From DATDOR01 sp035512695 (GTDB lineage: Bacteria; Chloroflexota; Anaerolineae; Anaerolineales; JABWBV01): a stretch of 38,262 nucleotides of DNA. Shown here in pieces: positions 6,407 to 14,061 of the stretch. The position numbers and the translations under genes were made by a program. Below the pieces are notes generated by a model. The model was given only the letters and a program-made list of their open reading frames with translations, searched no databases and was not told where the DNA came from. Position 1 is the stretch's first letter, and the number at the start of each line of letters is the position of its first letter. The DNA lies in assembly GCA_035512695.1 (NCBI GenBank), contig DATKDL010000028.1, positions 1 through 38,262 of the forward strand, written 5' to 3'.

Positions 6407-6991
6407 CTACCGCAGCCGCTGCGTCCCTTCCTCTTCTCCCTCGTCGGCGGGATCACCGGATTTGAAACCAGTGAGGGAATCGCCGCAGTTGCGGCAGAAG
6501 CGGTGGTCGGAGTCGGCTTCCCAGCGGCAGTTGCCGCAACGGAATGTCTTGTGCTGGACGAGCAGGCGGTGCTCGCCGATCGTGATCGCATCTCCGATCT
6601 TCAGCACGACCGGGGTCTCGATCCGCACGCGGTTAACCGTGATGCCGTTCATGCTGTCCAGGTCGCGGATCTCATACCCCAGCTGGGACTTCTCGATCCG
6701 GGCGTGAAAACGGGAGACCATCTGGTCGTCCAGGCGAATATCGTTCTGCGGGCTGCGTCCGAGGGATAGGCGCTCGGGGATCTCACTGACCATTTGCTCG
6801 CCGTCCGGACGGACGAGCATCAGCTGCCAGGTGGCCGAGGCGGTTGGGTTCCGGGCGGACTGCTCGGTGGGCTGGTCGCCGTACCGGCTGATGAGGGCAT
6901 CGCGGGTCGACCGGCCGCAGTACGGGCAAAAGCGGGAACCCTCGGGAAGCCGTTTCTGGCAGCCGGCGCAGTGCTGTATCACGGAGGTCAT
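6407..6991 (-). CDS. Zinc-ribbon/FHA-domain protein
   Basis: 194 residues. An N-terminal zinc ribbon (CAGC at 8-11, CPYC at 22-25) is followed by a linker, an FHA domain (about 70-150) and a C-terminal zinc ribbon (CGNC and CRNC). The FHA phosphothreonine-binding residues are present: LGRSPQNDIRL, SRFHARI, and NGITVN. FHA proteins bind phosphothreonine peptides, usually made by Ser/Thr kinases; none is encoded in this window. The ATG at 6991 lies one base beyond the stop of the GT4 gene, so it is the last gene of the rpsU-ligase-glucosidase-GT4 operon. Partner unknown. Confidence 0.9.
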   Translation of the reverse strand: MTSVIQHCAGCQKRLPEGSRFCPYCGRSTRDALISRYGDQPTEQSARNPTASATWQLMLVRPDGEQMVSEIPERLSLGRSPQNDIRLDDQMVSRFHARIEKSQLGYEIRDLDSMNGITVNRVRIETPVVLKIGDAITIGEHRLLVQHKTFRCGNCRWEADSDHRFCRNCGDSLTGFKSGDPADEGEEEGTQRLR

Positions 6992-6992
6992 C

Positions 6993-8246
6993 TCAGTTCT
7001 CGGACAGCTTTGGGAATAATTTCCAATCGATGTTGATCAGCTTGGGTTTATTGAGGGAGATCTTCCGGCCGGCGCGCTGGTCCTCGATCGCCTGCCGGTA
7101 AACGTCGACCATCCGGACCGCCAGGCGGTCGATATCGAACTCGGCCGCTTTTTTTACGGCAGCGGCCCTAAATGTTTCCGCGCGGTCCGGGTCTTCGACG
7201 ATCGTCCGGATCGCCTGCGCCAGCGCGTCGGGGTCGTTCTCGGTCAGGATCCCGTCGACTCCATCGGTGACAACATCGCGGGTGCCGGTAGCCTCGACGG
7301 CGGCGACCGGTAGTCCGGCCGCCAGCGCTTCCATGGTCACCATCCCCTGGGTCTCGGTTACCGAGGCGAAGCCGAACAGGTCGGCGGCTTTGAGCAGCCC
7401 GGGGATTCGGTCGAACGGGAGCCGGCCGAGGAACTCGACCCGTTCGGCGATCCCCAGTTCCCCCGCCAGTTCCTCCAGCTGTTCTTTGTCCGGCCCGTCT
7501 CCGACAAGGACGACCCGCAGCCGGGGATGTGTCTCGATCACCCGGGCGGCGGCCTCGAGCAGTGTGGCCATGTTCTTTTCGGCCGCCAATCGCCCGACCG
7601 AAATCAGGATGATGTCATCCCCCCAGCCCATCTTTTTCCGGACGGCTTTTCCGTCCGCCTCGTTGTACGGCCCCAGCTCGATCCCGGTCGGGATCGCCGT
7701 GACGCGCTCGGTCAATCCATAACCCTTTTCAAGAACCTGGAGCATGCTGGCGGACGGTACGATGACGTGATGGCACTGCTCCATGAACTCCCCCAGCCAC
7801 GTATCGATTGCGTTCTTGATGAAATCCTGGACGATCTCCTGCGGCAGCGGGAAATAGTGGGTGTAGTCCCGGTAGCGGGTGTGGAAGGTGAACACCAGCG
7901 GGATCTCCAGCTCATCCGCCTTGCTCACCGCCACCTGGCCGAGCAGGAAGGGGTGATGGGTATGGATCACATTGAGCTTGAGCGAAGGCAGGGTCCGGTC
8001 GATCGAACTCGAGATCGGGACGATGGCCTGGATGTCGCTCTGCAGCGGCAGCTTGACGGTCGGATACCGGAAAATGAACGGATCCTCGTCTTCATAATCG
8101 GGGGCCTGCTGCGCGAACACGAAAATGTTGTGTCCGGCCCGCGTGAGCGCCTCCCGGTACAGCGAAACCGAATGGACCACCCCGTTCACAATCGGGTGGT
8201 AGAAATTGGTGAAGTGGCCGATGTGCAGCCGGTCTTTATCGGTCAA
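6993..8246 (-). CDS. GT4 family glycosyltransferase (glycolipid type)
   Basis: 417 residues with the GT-B fold. The N-terminal acceptor domain opens HIGHFTNFYHPIVNGVVHSV and contains VIHTHHPFLLG and FTFHTRYRDYTHYF. The C-terminal domain has the nucleotide-sugar site: ISVGRLAAEKN, VLVGDGPD, and the EX7E motif in TETQGMVTMEAL. The pattern HTHHPFLLG plus HTRYRDYTHY is typical of diacylglycerol alpha-glucosyltransferases, so a membrane glycolipid is the likely product; other acceptors remain possible. The start is TTG at 8246 with GGGAGA seven bases upstream. It is four bases downstream of the glucosidase-like gene and one base upstream of the FHA gene. Confidence 0.88.
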   Translation of the reverse strand: MTDKDRLHIGHFTNFYHPIVNGVVHSVSLYREALTRAGHNIFVFAQQAPDYEDEDPFIFRYPTVKLPLQSDIQAIVPISSSIDRTLPSLKLNVIHTHHPFLLGQVAVSKADELEIPLVFTFHTRYRDYTHYFPLPQEIVQDFIKNAIDTWLGEFMEQCHHVIVPSASMLQVLEKGYGLTERVTAIPTGIELGPYNEADGKAVRKKMGWGDDIILISVGRLAAEKNMATLLEAAARVIETHPRLRVVLVGDGPDKEQLEELAGELGIAERVEFLGRLPFDRIPGLLKAADLFGFASVTETQGMVTMEALAAGLPVAAVEATGTRDVVTDGVDGILTENDPDALAQAIRTIVEDPDRAETFRAAAVKKAAEFDIDRLAVRMVDVYRQAIEDQRAGRKISLNKPKLINIDWKLFPKLSEN

Positions 8247-8249
8247 AGG

Positions 8250-9605
8250 TCACTCTCCCAGGCGCCGCCGGTATACGTTCAGCGCGTAGACGAACATCCC
8301 GGCGCTCCAGGTCAGCGGGCTTTCGGATGTGTACCAGAGGTTGGAGGCGTAAGCGCCGTTCGGAGCGTACACCTCGTGGACCGCGCCGTCGCGGACGATG
8401 ACGCGCGACATATTGTAAATCAGCTCGCTGGCCTCCTCCATCCGGCCGACCCGGGCCAGGGCGATCACATGCCAGGCGCCGAGCCACAACCAGGCGAAAT
8501 AGGTGTGGTAATCGGCGATCCCGCCCACGCGGTTCTCGATCGCGACGAATTGGCGCGGGTAAGCCCGGTGGACGGCTTTCGTCGGCACCGGGATCGCCAT
8601 CCCGAAGAACCGCATCGCATCCAGGATGCGGTGGGCCTGCTCCTCGCTGGCCAGGCCCCAGGCGATCGCCAGCAGGTTGCCGCTGCTGCTCAGGTTGTCG
8701 AAGAACGTGCTGGTTACGAAATAACCCAGGTCCTGCCGCCAGAATTCGCTCATCAGGGCTTTGCGCAGTTCCAGCGCGGTCCGCTCGTAGTCGCGCGCCT
8801 CCGCTTCCCGGCCGAGCCGGGCAGCCGCCGCACCCATCTCGGCGACCGCCTTCCAGTAAATGACGTTGGTGTACAGGACCTTCCCGGTCCGGGAGATCGT
8901 GTCCGCCCAATCCGAGAAGGGCGCCTGGCGGAGGAGCGGGTCGTCGTCGTCGGCGTGACCGGCAAGCCATTCCATCGCCCGGGCCAGGCCGTCCCAGTGT
9001 TCGGCGACGAAATCCTGGTCGCCGGTTTGTTCCGCGTAATGGATCACGGCATTGACGAGCAAGGCGTTCCCGTCGAGCGAGACGGTATTGTGGGCGGTGA
9101 TGTATTTCGGCCGGATCGGCTCTTCGATCGGCTGCTGCCGGTCAAACAGGGAGTAGAGGAAACGGTCGAGGATATCGGTGGAGTGGATCTTGACCGGGAA
9201 CTGCCCGGAAACGCTCTGCGTGAGCAGGAAGACCTTCAGGGCGTCCTTCGCTTCCGGGAAGGCGCCCAACTCCAGCAGGCCGTACGCGGCGAAGCCGGTG
9301 TCGCGCGCCCAGGGCTCTCGGAAGTTGCGAGCCCCGGCGCAGAGGACGATATGCCGGGTGCCGTCCTCCAGCGTGCGCACCTCCAGCCCGGCGCGAAGAT
9401 CACGCTCGGCGATCTCATATGCGAGGCCGGTCAGGTCGGCGGATAGGTCCAGATCGCCGATCACGATCGGCGGCAGACGGGGCTGCTGTTGGATCCGGCG
9501 GAAATACCACAAGAGGCGGGCCAGGCTGAACCCGGCGACCGCCGCGGCCAGCAGGGCGACCAGCCTCCGCCAAATCGAATGCCTCCCTCGTCGGTCAGCG
9601 CTCAT
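8250..9605 (-). CDS. Membrane-anchored (alpha/alpha)6-barrel glucosidase-like protein
   Basis: 451 residues. Residues 12-32 form an N-terminal membrane segment (RRLVALLAAAVAGFSLARLLW), putting the catalytic domain outside the membrane. The rest resembles the C-terminal domain of glycogen-debranching enzymes/amylo-alpha-1,6-glucosidases and related glucosidases: NFREPWARDTGFAAYGLL, SLDGNALLVNAVIHYAEQTG, SDWADTISRTGKVLYTNVIY, and the terminal VHEVYAPNG and PLTWSAGMFVYAL. The Asp of WARD, the Asp of SDWAD and the Glu of VHEVY are candidate catalytic acids. The ATG at 9605 overlaps the stop of the upstream ligase gene by four bases (ATGA). The frame stays open far upstream inside the ligase gene, but that extension is antisense to nothing family-like. 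Substrate unknown; the GT4 neighbour suggests a glycoconjugate. Confidence 0.8.
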   Translation of the reverse strand: MSADRRGRHSIWRRLVALLAAAVAGFSLARLLWYFRRIQQQPRLPPIVIGDLDLSADLTGLAYEIAERDLRAGLEVRTLEDGTRHIVLCAGARNFREPWARDTGFAAYGLLELGAFPEAKDALKVFLLTQSVSGQFPVKIHSTDILDRFLYSLFDRQQPIEEPIRPKYITAHNTVSLDGNALLVNAVIHYAEQTGDQDFVAEHWDGLARAMEWLAGHADDDDPLLRQAPFSDWADTISRTGKVLYTNVIYWKAVAEMGAAAARLGREAEARDYERTALELRKALMSEFWRQDLGYFVTSTFFDNLSSSGNLLAIAWGLASEEQAHRILDAMRFFGMAIPVPTKAVHRAYPRQFVAIENRVGGIADYHTYFAWLWLGAWHVIALARVGRMEEASELIYNMSRVIVRDGAVHEVYAPNGAYASNLWYTSESPLTWSAGMFVYALNVYRRRLGE

Positions 9606-10879
9606 GCGGTCTTGAACTTCGACAGATGGACCGACCAGCCGGCAGCGATCTCGCGGGCAGGCTCCCGGTCCAACGCCAGGCCAAGCACCCCGGCCAACTC
9701 GCGCAGGCAGCCCTGCGCCGGGCGGACATCCGCTCCGCTTGCGGCCCGGACCAGGATTTGGACGGCCAGGTCGTCGATGATGCCGATCGCCCGCGGCGTG
9801 TCCAGATCGGCATCCATCGCCTCCCCGAAGCGCTGGTTCCACGCTTGGCCGGTGAAAGATTCGCGCCCCTGTCCATCGGAGCTCACCAACGCGGCTGCTT
9901 CGGCCATCCGGCCGGCCGCAAGACCGGCCCAGGAAAGCAGCCCGGGGTCGTGGCTCCACTCGATGGCGTAGTGGTGCGCCGACAGATACAACCGCAGGGA
10001 ATCGGCGCGGTGCGTTTCGAGCAGCTCGCGGGCCCAGACCAGGTTCCCCAGGGACTTGCTCATTTTCTCCCCGTCGTGCCGGACCATGGCGGTGTGCATC
10101 CAGTGTCGGACGAACGGCTGCCCGGTCAGCGGCTCGATCTGGGCGATCTCGCAGCAGTGGTGCGGGAACAGCAGGTCCGAGCCGCCGCTGTGGATGTCGA
10201 CCGTCTCGCCCAGGAACTTGGTCGCCATAGACGAACATTCGATATGCCAGCCGGGCCGACCCGACCCCCAGGGGCTGTCCCAGGCCGGCTCTCCGGGTGC
10301 GGCGGCCTGCCAGAGCACGAAATCGAGCGGGTCGCGCTTGTGCGGGTCGTCCGGGTTATTGCCGCGTTCATTGGCCGTGGTGAGCATCATTTCCCGGTCC
10401 ATTCCGGAAATCCGTCCGAATTCGGGGAAAGAGTCCACCCGGTAATAGACGCTCCCGCCGGCCGCATAAGCCGCTCCCGCCTCGAGCAGGGCCAGGACGG
10501 TCGCCTGGATTTCCGGGATCACCTCGGTGGCGCGCGGGTAGACGTCCGGGGGGCGGACGTTCAGCGCGATCATGTCCTCGATAAAATGTGCGGTCCAGCG
10601 GTCGCCGACTTCCCGCCAGCTCTCCCCCACCTGGGCGGCCCGCTTAAGGATGTCGTCGTCGATATCGGTCACGTTCTGGACGTAGCGCACCTGCCTGCCG
10701 GTGAATTCCAGATAGCGGACCAGGACGTCGGCCGCCGAATAGGTGAATGCGTGCCCGAGATGCGTCGTATCGTAGGGCGTGATACCGCAGACGTAGATCC
10801 GCACAGGCCGGTCCGGCGCACCGGAACCTTCCGGCAGCGCCTCGAGCTGGCCGGACTGCGGATTTCTAAGACGCAGCAT
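9602..10879 (-). CDS. Cysteinyl-tRNA synthetase family protein (CysS or MshC-like)
   Basis: 425 residues of the class I CysRS fold. It has the HIGH-type motif as THLGHAF, the KMSKS motif as DGEKMSKSLGN, and zinc ligands Cys in VCGIT, Cys in HIECSSM, and His and Glu in FPHHCCEIAQ. Two features recall MshC, the cysteine ligase of mycothiol synthesis: the CGITPYDTTHLGHA signature (CysRS usually has CGPTVYD.xHIGN) and the short C-terminus, 425 rather than about 460 residues. A helical bundle ending with a possible anticodon-stem-contacting part is present (FGEAMDADLDTPRAIGII). It may be the cell's CysRS or a mycothiol-type ligase. It starts two bases after rpsU and overlaps the glucosidase-like gene by four bases. 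Confidence 0.85.
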   Translation of the reverse strand: MLRLRNPQSGQLEALPEGSGAPDRPVRIYVCGITPYDTTHLGHAFTYSAADVLVRYLEFTGRQVRYVQNVTDIDDDILKRAAQVGESWREVGDRWTAHFIEDMIALNVRPPDVYPRATEVIPEIQATVLALLEAGAAYAAGGSVYYRVDSFPEFGRISGMDREMMLTTANERGNNPDDPHKRDPLDFVLWQAAAPGEPAWDSPWGSGRPGWHIECSSMATKFLGETVDIHSGGSDLLFPHHCCEIAQIEPLTGQPFVRHWMHTAMVRHDGEKMSKSLGNLVWARELLETHRADSLRLYLSAHHYAIEWSHDPGLLSWAGLAAGRMAEAAALVSSDGQGRESFTGQAWNQRFGEAMDADLDTPRAIGIIDDLAVQILVRAASGADVRPAQGCLRELAGVLGLALDREPAREIAAGWSVHLSKFKTA

Positions 10880-10881
10880 AC

Positions 10882-11085
10882 TCAGGCTGCGTCGTTGCGC
10901 GTGCGGGATTTCTGGCGCTGCCGCCGGGCGGCTTTCTTCTTCTCCAGCCGGCGGATCTCGCTCTTGGAGACGTGCCAGCGCTTCTTGCGGACGTCGGCCA
11001 GCACGCCCGACCGGGCGACCTTCCCCTTGAACCGCCGGAACAGCTGCGCCTCGGACTCGTTCGGCCGAGCCTCTACTTTTACCAT
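10882..11085 (-). CDS. rpsU: 30S ribosomal protein bS21
   Basis: 67 residues, basic, with the bS21 pattern: MVKVEARPNESEAQLFRRFKGKVARSGVL.. followed by RKKRWHVSKSEIRRLEKKKAARRQ. bS21 assists 30S-mRNA interaction in initiation. AAAGGAGC lies at a good distance from the ATG. It is the first gene of a five-gene minus-strand operon ending with the FHA protein. Its leader contains a strong terminator-like hairpin (11146-11182). Confidence 0.93.
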   Translation of the reverse strand: MVKVEARPNESEAQLFRRFKGKVARSGVLADVRKKRWHVSKSEIRRLEKKKAARRQRQKSRTRNDAA

Positions 11086-11139
11086 ACGCTTAAGCTCCTT
11101 TAAGTTTCAAATTATCCAGGATTGATATGTTTTTCCTGG

Positions 11140-11190
11140 AAAAAAGACGGGCGGCCGAGGGCACAGCCCCCGGCCGCCCGTCTTTTTTCC
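11140..11190. terminator. Bidirectional terminator hairpin between divergent genes
   Basis: A perfect 12-bp stem (11146-11157 with 11171-11182) with an additional GGGC/GCCC pairing in the loop is flanked by A6 on the left and T6 (11183-11188) on the right, so it could terminate in either direction. It lies between rpsU (-) and the 11268 gene (+), which diverge. A minus-strand promoter TTGACA (11216-11221)-17-GATTAA (11193-11198), or alternatively TATAAT at 11201-11206, would place it inside the rpsU leader as an attenuator. Confidence 0.7.
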
Positions 11191-11192
11191 CA

Positions 11193-11221
11193 TTAATCCA
11201 ATTATAAACGCTCTTTGTCAA
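11193..11221 (-). promoter_or_regulatory. Candidate rpsU operon promoter
   Basis: On the minus strand a perfect TTGACA (11216-11221) is 17 bases from GATTAA (11193-11198). A consensus TATAAT (11201-11206) lies within the spacer and could be an alternative -10 with a weaker -35. Both start upstream of the terminator hairpin. Confidence 0.45.
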
Positions 11222-11255
11222 AGCGATTTCGGGGAAAATTCCCCGGCTTCCATGC

Positions 11256-11261
11256 TATGAT
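11256..11261 (+). promoter_or_regulatory. -10 element for a leaderless mRNA of the vWA locus
   Basis: TATGAT six bases before the ATG at 11268, with no Shine-Dalgarno. No convincing -35. Confidence 0.35.
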
Positions 11262-11267
11262 TTCGAC

Positions 11268-12713
11268 ATGCGGATCCTGATCCGGCCCATCGGGCTTCTC
11301 AGTTTGCTGCTCCTGGTCCTATCCGCGCCAACCACGGCGCTGGCCCAGGCCTGCACGCTCCAGAACTGGGGCGAGACACGCACGCGCTCCTTCATCTTCA
11401 CCTACCAGGAAGCGACACCGCTCGGCCGCGAGATCGCCGAGCGCTTCGGCGAAGCCCTGGATGCAGAATTCAACCGATTCGCCAACCTGTTCGAGACGAG
11501 CCCCCCGGTCCCGCTCATGGTGCGGGTCTATCCCAACGAACGGGAGTACTACTGCTTCAACGCCCTGGCGCCAGAGATCCCGATCGGCCAGACCCACAGC
11601 CGGATCGGGGGGCGCGAGATCGCCCTGATCGCGCAGAACATCTCGGCCGATCCGCAGGCCTGGGAGGCCGGAGGGTTGGAAGCCCTGCGCCACGAGCTGG
11701 CCGTCCTTTTCCTGAACGCCCTGACCGCCGAAAAGGCGCCACCGGGTCTCCAGCTCGGGCTCGGGATCTACGCCGAGGACCCGTCCGTCACATTCGAAAG
11801 CCGGCTGGCGGATACCCGACCGCCCACGACCGCCCCGGAGGCCACCTGGCGGACCCTTTGGGAAGCGCCGAACGTCGTCTTCGAGCGATCGAACGCCCTG
11901 CAGGCAGCCAGCATCACGGCTTACCTGGTCGACGTCTATGGCTGGGATGATTTCCTGGAGTTCGCCGCCGCCCTGCGGACAGCCGATTCCTGGCGCCTGG
12001 CGCTCGAGGCGGTCTATCCGATCGATGCGAACGCCCTCGAGCGCCATTGGGCCGAGACGTACTACCCGGTCTATTTGCAGGGGCGCTGGCGGGAGAACGC
12101 CTTCTACGCCCTCTCCCTGGCGCCATACGAGGGGCTGATCGCGGCCGGGGCCTACCAGGCTGCTGCGGACGGCCTGGCAAACGTTATCACCGTCCTCATC
12201 GACATGGAGGAATTCGATCAACTCAGCCGGGCCCAGGAATTGAACGTCCAGGCGCACCAGGGGCTGGAGGCGGACGCACTCGCCCGGCAGGCCCGCCAGG
12301 CTTATCTCGAAGGGGATTTCACCGCCGCCGCGGATTTCGCCCGGGAATCGCTCGGACATTACACCGCACTGGATGACACCCGCAACCTGGCCGCGCTCAA
12401 CGAGATCCTGGCCCAGGCCGAGGAAGTCGGGCGGCTGCGTCTCGAGCTGGCCGAACTGGCGCCGCAGGCGGACGGGCTCACGGCCGGGCTGCTCGGCCCC
12501 AGGCTGGCCGAAATCGGAACCCGCCTGACCGTCCTGGGAGACCCGGCCGGCGCCGCCGAGGCCGCCGCGCTGCTGGCCCGGATCAACACGGCCCGCACCA
12601 CGTTGGCGCTCGCGATCGCCGCGGCTGGCGCCCTGGCCGCCTGCCTGGTGTTGTACCGGCGCGTGCACGGGCTGCGACGCCTGCCCTCGCCGGAGGCCCG
12701 TCTGCAATATTGA
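11268..12713 (+). CDS. Secreted peptidase-MA-like protein, probably inactive, with TM anchor
   Basis: 481 residues. A signal peptide (about 1-27, LLSLLLLVLSAPTTALAQA) leads to a gluzincin-like domain of the peptidase MA-like type seen in Chloroflexota: RSFIFTYQEATPLGREIAERF, then ALRHELAVLFLN where active members have HExxH. The second His is missing (HELAV), so zinc catalysis is unlikely. Residues about 270-420 are helical, with repeat-like composition (Ala, Leu, Gln, Glu), and a C-terminal membrane segment (TTLALAIAAAGALAACLVLY) ends in a short basic tail. It is one base from the next gene and heads the DUF58/vWA operon. The fold assignment is moderate; function unknown. Confidence 0.75.
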   Translation: MRILIRPIGLLSLLLLVLSAPTTALAQACTLQNWGETRTRSFIFTYQEATPLGREIAERFGEALDAEFNRFANLFETSPPVPLMVRVYPNEREYYCFNALAPEIPIGQTHSRIGGREIALIAQNISADPQAWEAGGLEALRHELAVLFLNALTAEKAPPGLQLGLGIYAEDPSVTFESRLADTRPPTTAPEATWRTLWEAPNVVFERSNALQAASITAYLVDVYGWDDFLEFAAALRTADSWRLALEAVYPIDANALERHWAETYYPVYLQGRWRENAFYALSLAPYEGLIAAGAYQAAADGLANVITVLIDMEEFDQLSRAQELNVQAHQGLEADALARQARQAYLEGDFTAAADFARESLGHYTALDDTRNLAALNEILAQAEEVGRLRLELAELAPQADGLTAGLLGPRLAEIGTRLTVLGDPAGAAEAAALLARINTARTTLALAIAAAGALAACLVLYRRVHGLRRLPSPEARLQY

Positions 12714-12714
12714 T

Positions 12715-14061
12715 ATGACAACGCTGCGACCCGGGCTCGCCCGCATCCGAAACCTCGTGCTCACCCAGCGCTCGCTGCGGCTGCTGGCCCGCGCCGCCTG
12801 GCTCGGCCTGTCCGGGTTCCTGATCGCCTGGGGTCTCAACGCCCTCTACGGCTGGTTCCCGGACAGCCGCGCCTGGACCCTGGCCGGGATCGCCTTTGCC
12901 GCCCCGGCATTCCTGGCAGCTTTCCGCCCGCTCCCGCTGGACCGGCTGGCCTGGCGGATGGACCGGCTGCTCGGGCTGCGCGAACAGGTCACGACCGCCC
13001 TGTCCGTCGAAACGGGACCGGCGGCTTCCCCGCATGGTCCGGTGACCGGGGCCTTGCTGACCGACGTGGCAGGCCGGTTCCCCGACCTGCGCCGCCGGAT
13101 CGCCGGCCGAGGCTGGGACCTGGCCCGCGACCTGGAAGCCCTGGCCGTCGTCCTCCTGCTGCTGGCGACCGTCATCGGCTCCCACCGCGCCGGGACGCAG
13201 TTTCGCACCCCGGACGCCGAGACGACCCCGCTCACCGCCCTGGGGACGGCGCCGGGTTTCGAGGACGTCTTCCCCTCCGGGATCCCGGGGCTGTCCCAGG
13301 GCGCACCGGACGGCGCAGGCGGGAACCCCGGTGCACCCGGACCCGGCGAAGCAGCCGCGGGCGATTTGGACAATATCCTCTCCGACCTGGGCGAAGCGCT
13401 CAGCGAACACCCGGAGACGGCTGATATCGGCGAGGCGCTCCAGAACGGCGACCTGGATGGCGCCGCGGCTGCGATCGAGCGCACGGCCGATAACGTCGAC
13501 CTGCTCCCGGATGACGCACGCCAAAACATGCAGGAGGCCTTCCGCGAGGCGGCGGAAGAGGCCCGCGCGGCCGGCCAGGACGACCTGGCCGATGACCTGG
13601 AATCGGCCGCCCAGGCGCTGGAAAACGTCGACCCGGATGACCCGCTGGCGGCCGACGCCCTCGACGAACTGGCCGAGGGCTTGCGCGACCTGGGCGAGGT
13701 CTTTGGCTCGATGGGCCAGCCGGGTGATCAGAGCGGGGAGGGGATGGAAGACGGCCCCGACGTCGGCAGTTCGGCCGGGGAAACCGGCTCTGGATCGGGC
13801 GCGGGGACGCAGGGTCTCGCGGAACCACTCTCGCGCCTGGAAGGGCTGGGCGAAGATTTCAGCATCGAAGGTGGAGACGACCCTTCCGGCCTGCTCCAGC
13901 CCGCCAGCAGCGCGGGGACGCCGGCCACAGCGATGGGCGAAGCCACATCTTCATCCGGAGGGGCCGGTCCGGGGGACACCGGTCCGATCAACAGCGTTCT
14001 GACGCCTTACAGCTTCCCGTGGAACTGGCGCGATGTGGTTTCGGACTATTTTTCGCCGTGA
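12715..14061 (+). CDS. Large membrane protein with long acidic Ala/Gly-rich domain (DUF4175-like)
   Basis: 448 residues. N-terminal hydrophobic segments (LLARAAWLGLSGFLIAWGLNAL, TLAGIAFAAPAFLAAF) are followed by LDRLAWRMDRLLGLREQVTTALS, a pattern found in DUF4175-type proteins that accompany DUF58/vWA operons, and a further membrane segment (LEALAVVLLLLATVIGS). Residues about 160-430 are low-complexity, acidic and rich in Ala, Gly and Asp, with helical EALQNGDLDGAAAAIERTAD-type repeats and a Ser/Gly tail, ending PYSFPWNWRDVVSDYFSP. The start is one base after the previous stop. The last 29 bases overlap the DUF58 gene. Confidence 0.75.
   Translation: MTTLRPGLARIRNLVLTQRSLRLLARAAWLGLSGFLIAWGLNALYGWFPDSRAWTLAGIAFAAPAFLAAFRPLPLDRLAWRMDRLLGLREQVTTALSVETGPAASPHGPVTGALLTDVAGRFPDLRRRIAGRGWDLARDLEALAVVLLLLATVIGSHRAGTQFRTPDAETTPLTALGTAPGFEDVFPSGIPGLSQGAPDGAGGNPGAPGPGEAAAGDLDNILSDLGEALSEHPETADIGEALQNGDLDGAAAAIERTADNVDLLPDDARQNMQEAFREAAEEARAAGQDDLADDLESAAQALENVDPDDPLAADALDELAEGLRDLGEVFGSMGQPGDQSGEGMEDGPDVGSSAGETGSGSGAGTQGLAEPLSRLEGLGEDFSIEGGDDPSGLLQPASSAGTPATAMGEATSSSGGAGPGDTGPINSVLTPYSFPWNWRDVVSDYFSP

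Noticed and set aside
7527..9446. A 639-codon open frame on the + strand opposite the GT4 and glucosidase-like genes
   Set aside because: It is antisense to two clearly recognisable genes, has Arg/Gly/Pro/Asp-rich composition typical of GC-rich shadows and no family pattern.
9606..10238. N-terminal extension of the glucosidase-like frame into the ligase gene
   Set aside because: The extension is in a different frame of the real ligase gene, and the MSADRR start overlaps the ligase stop in the ATGA manner used throughout the window.
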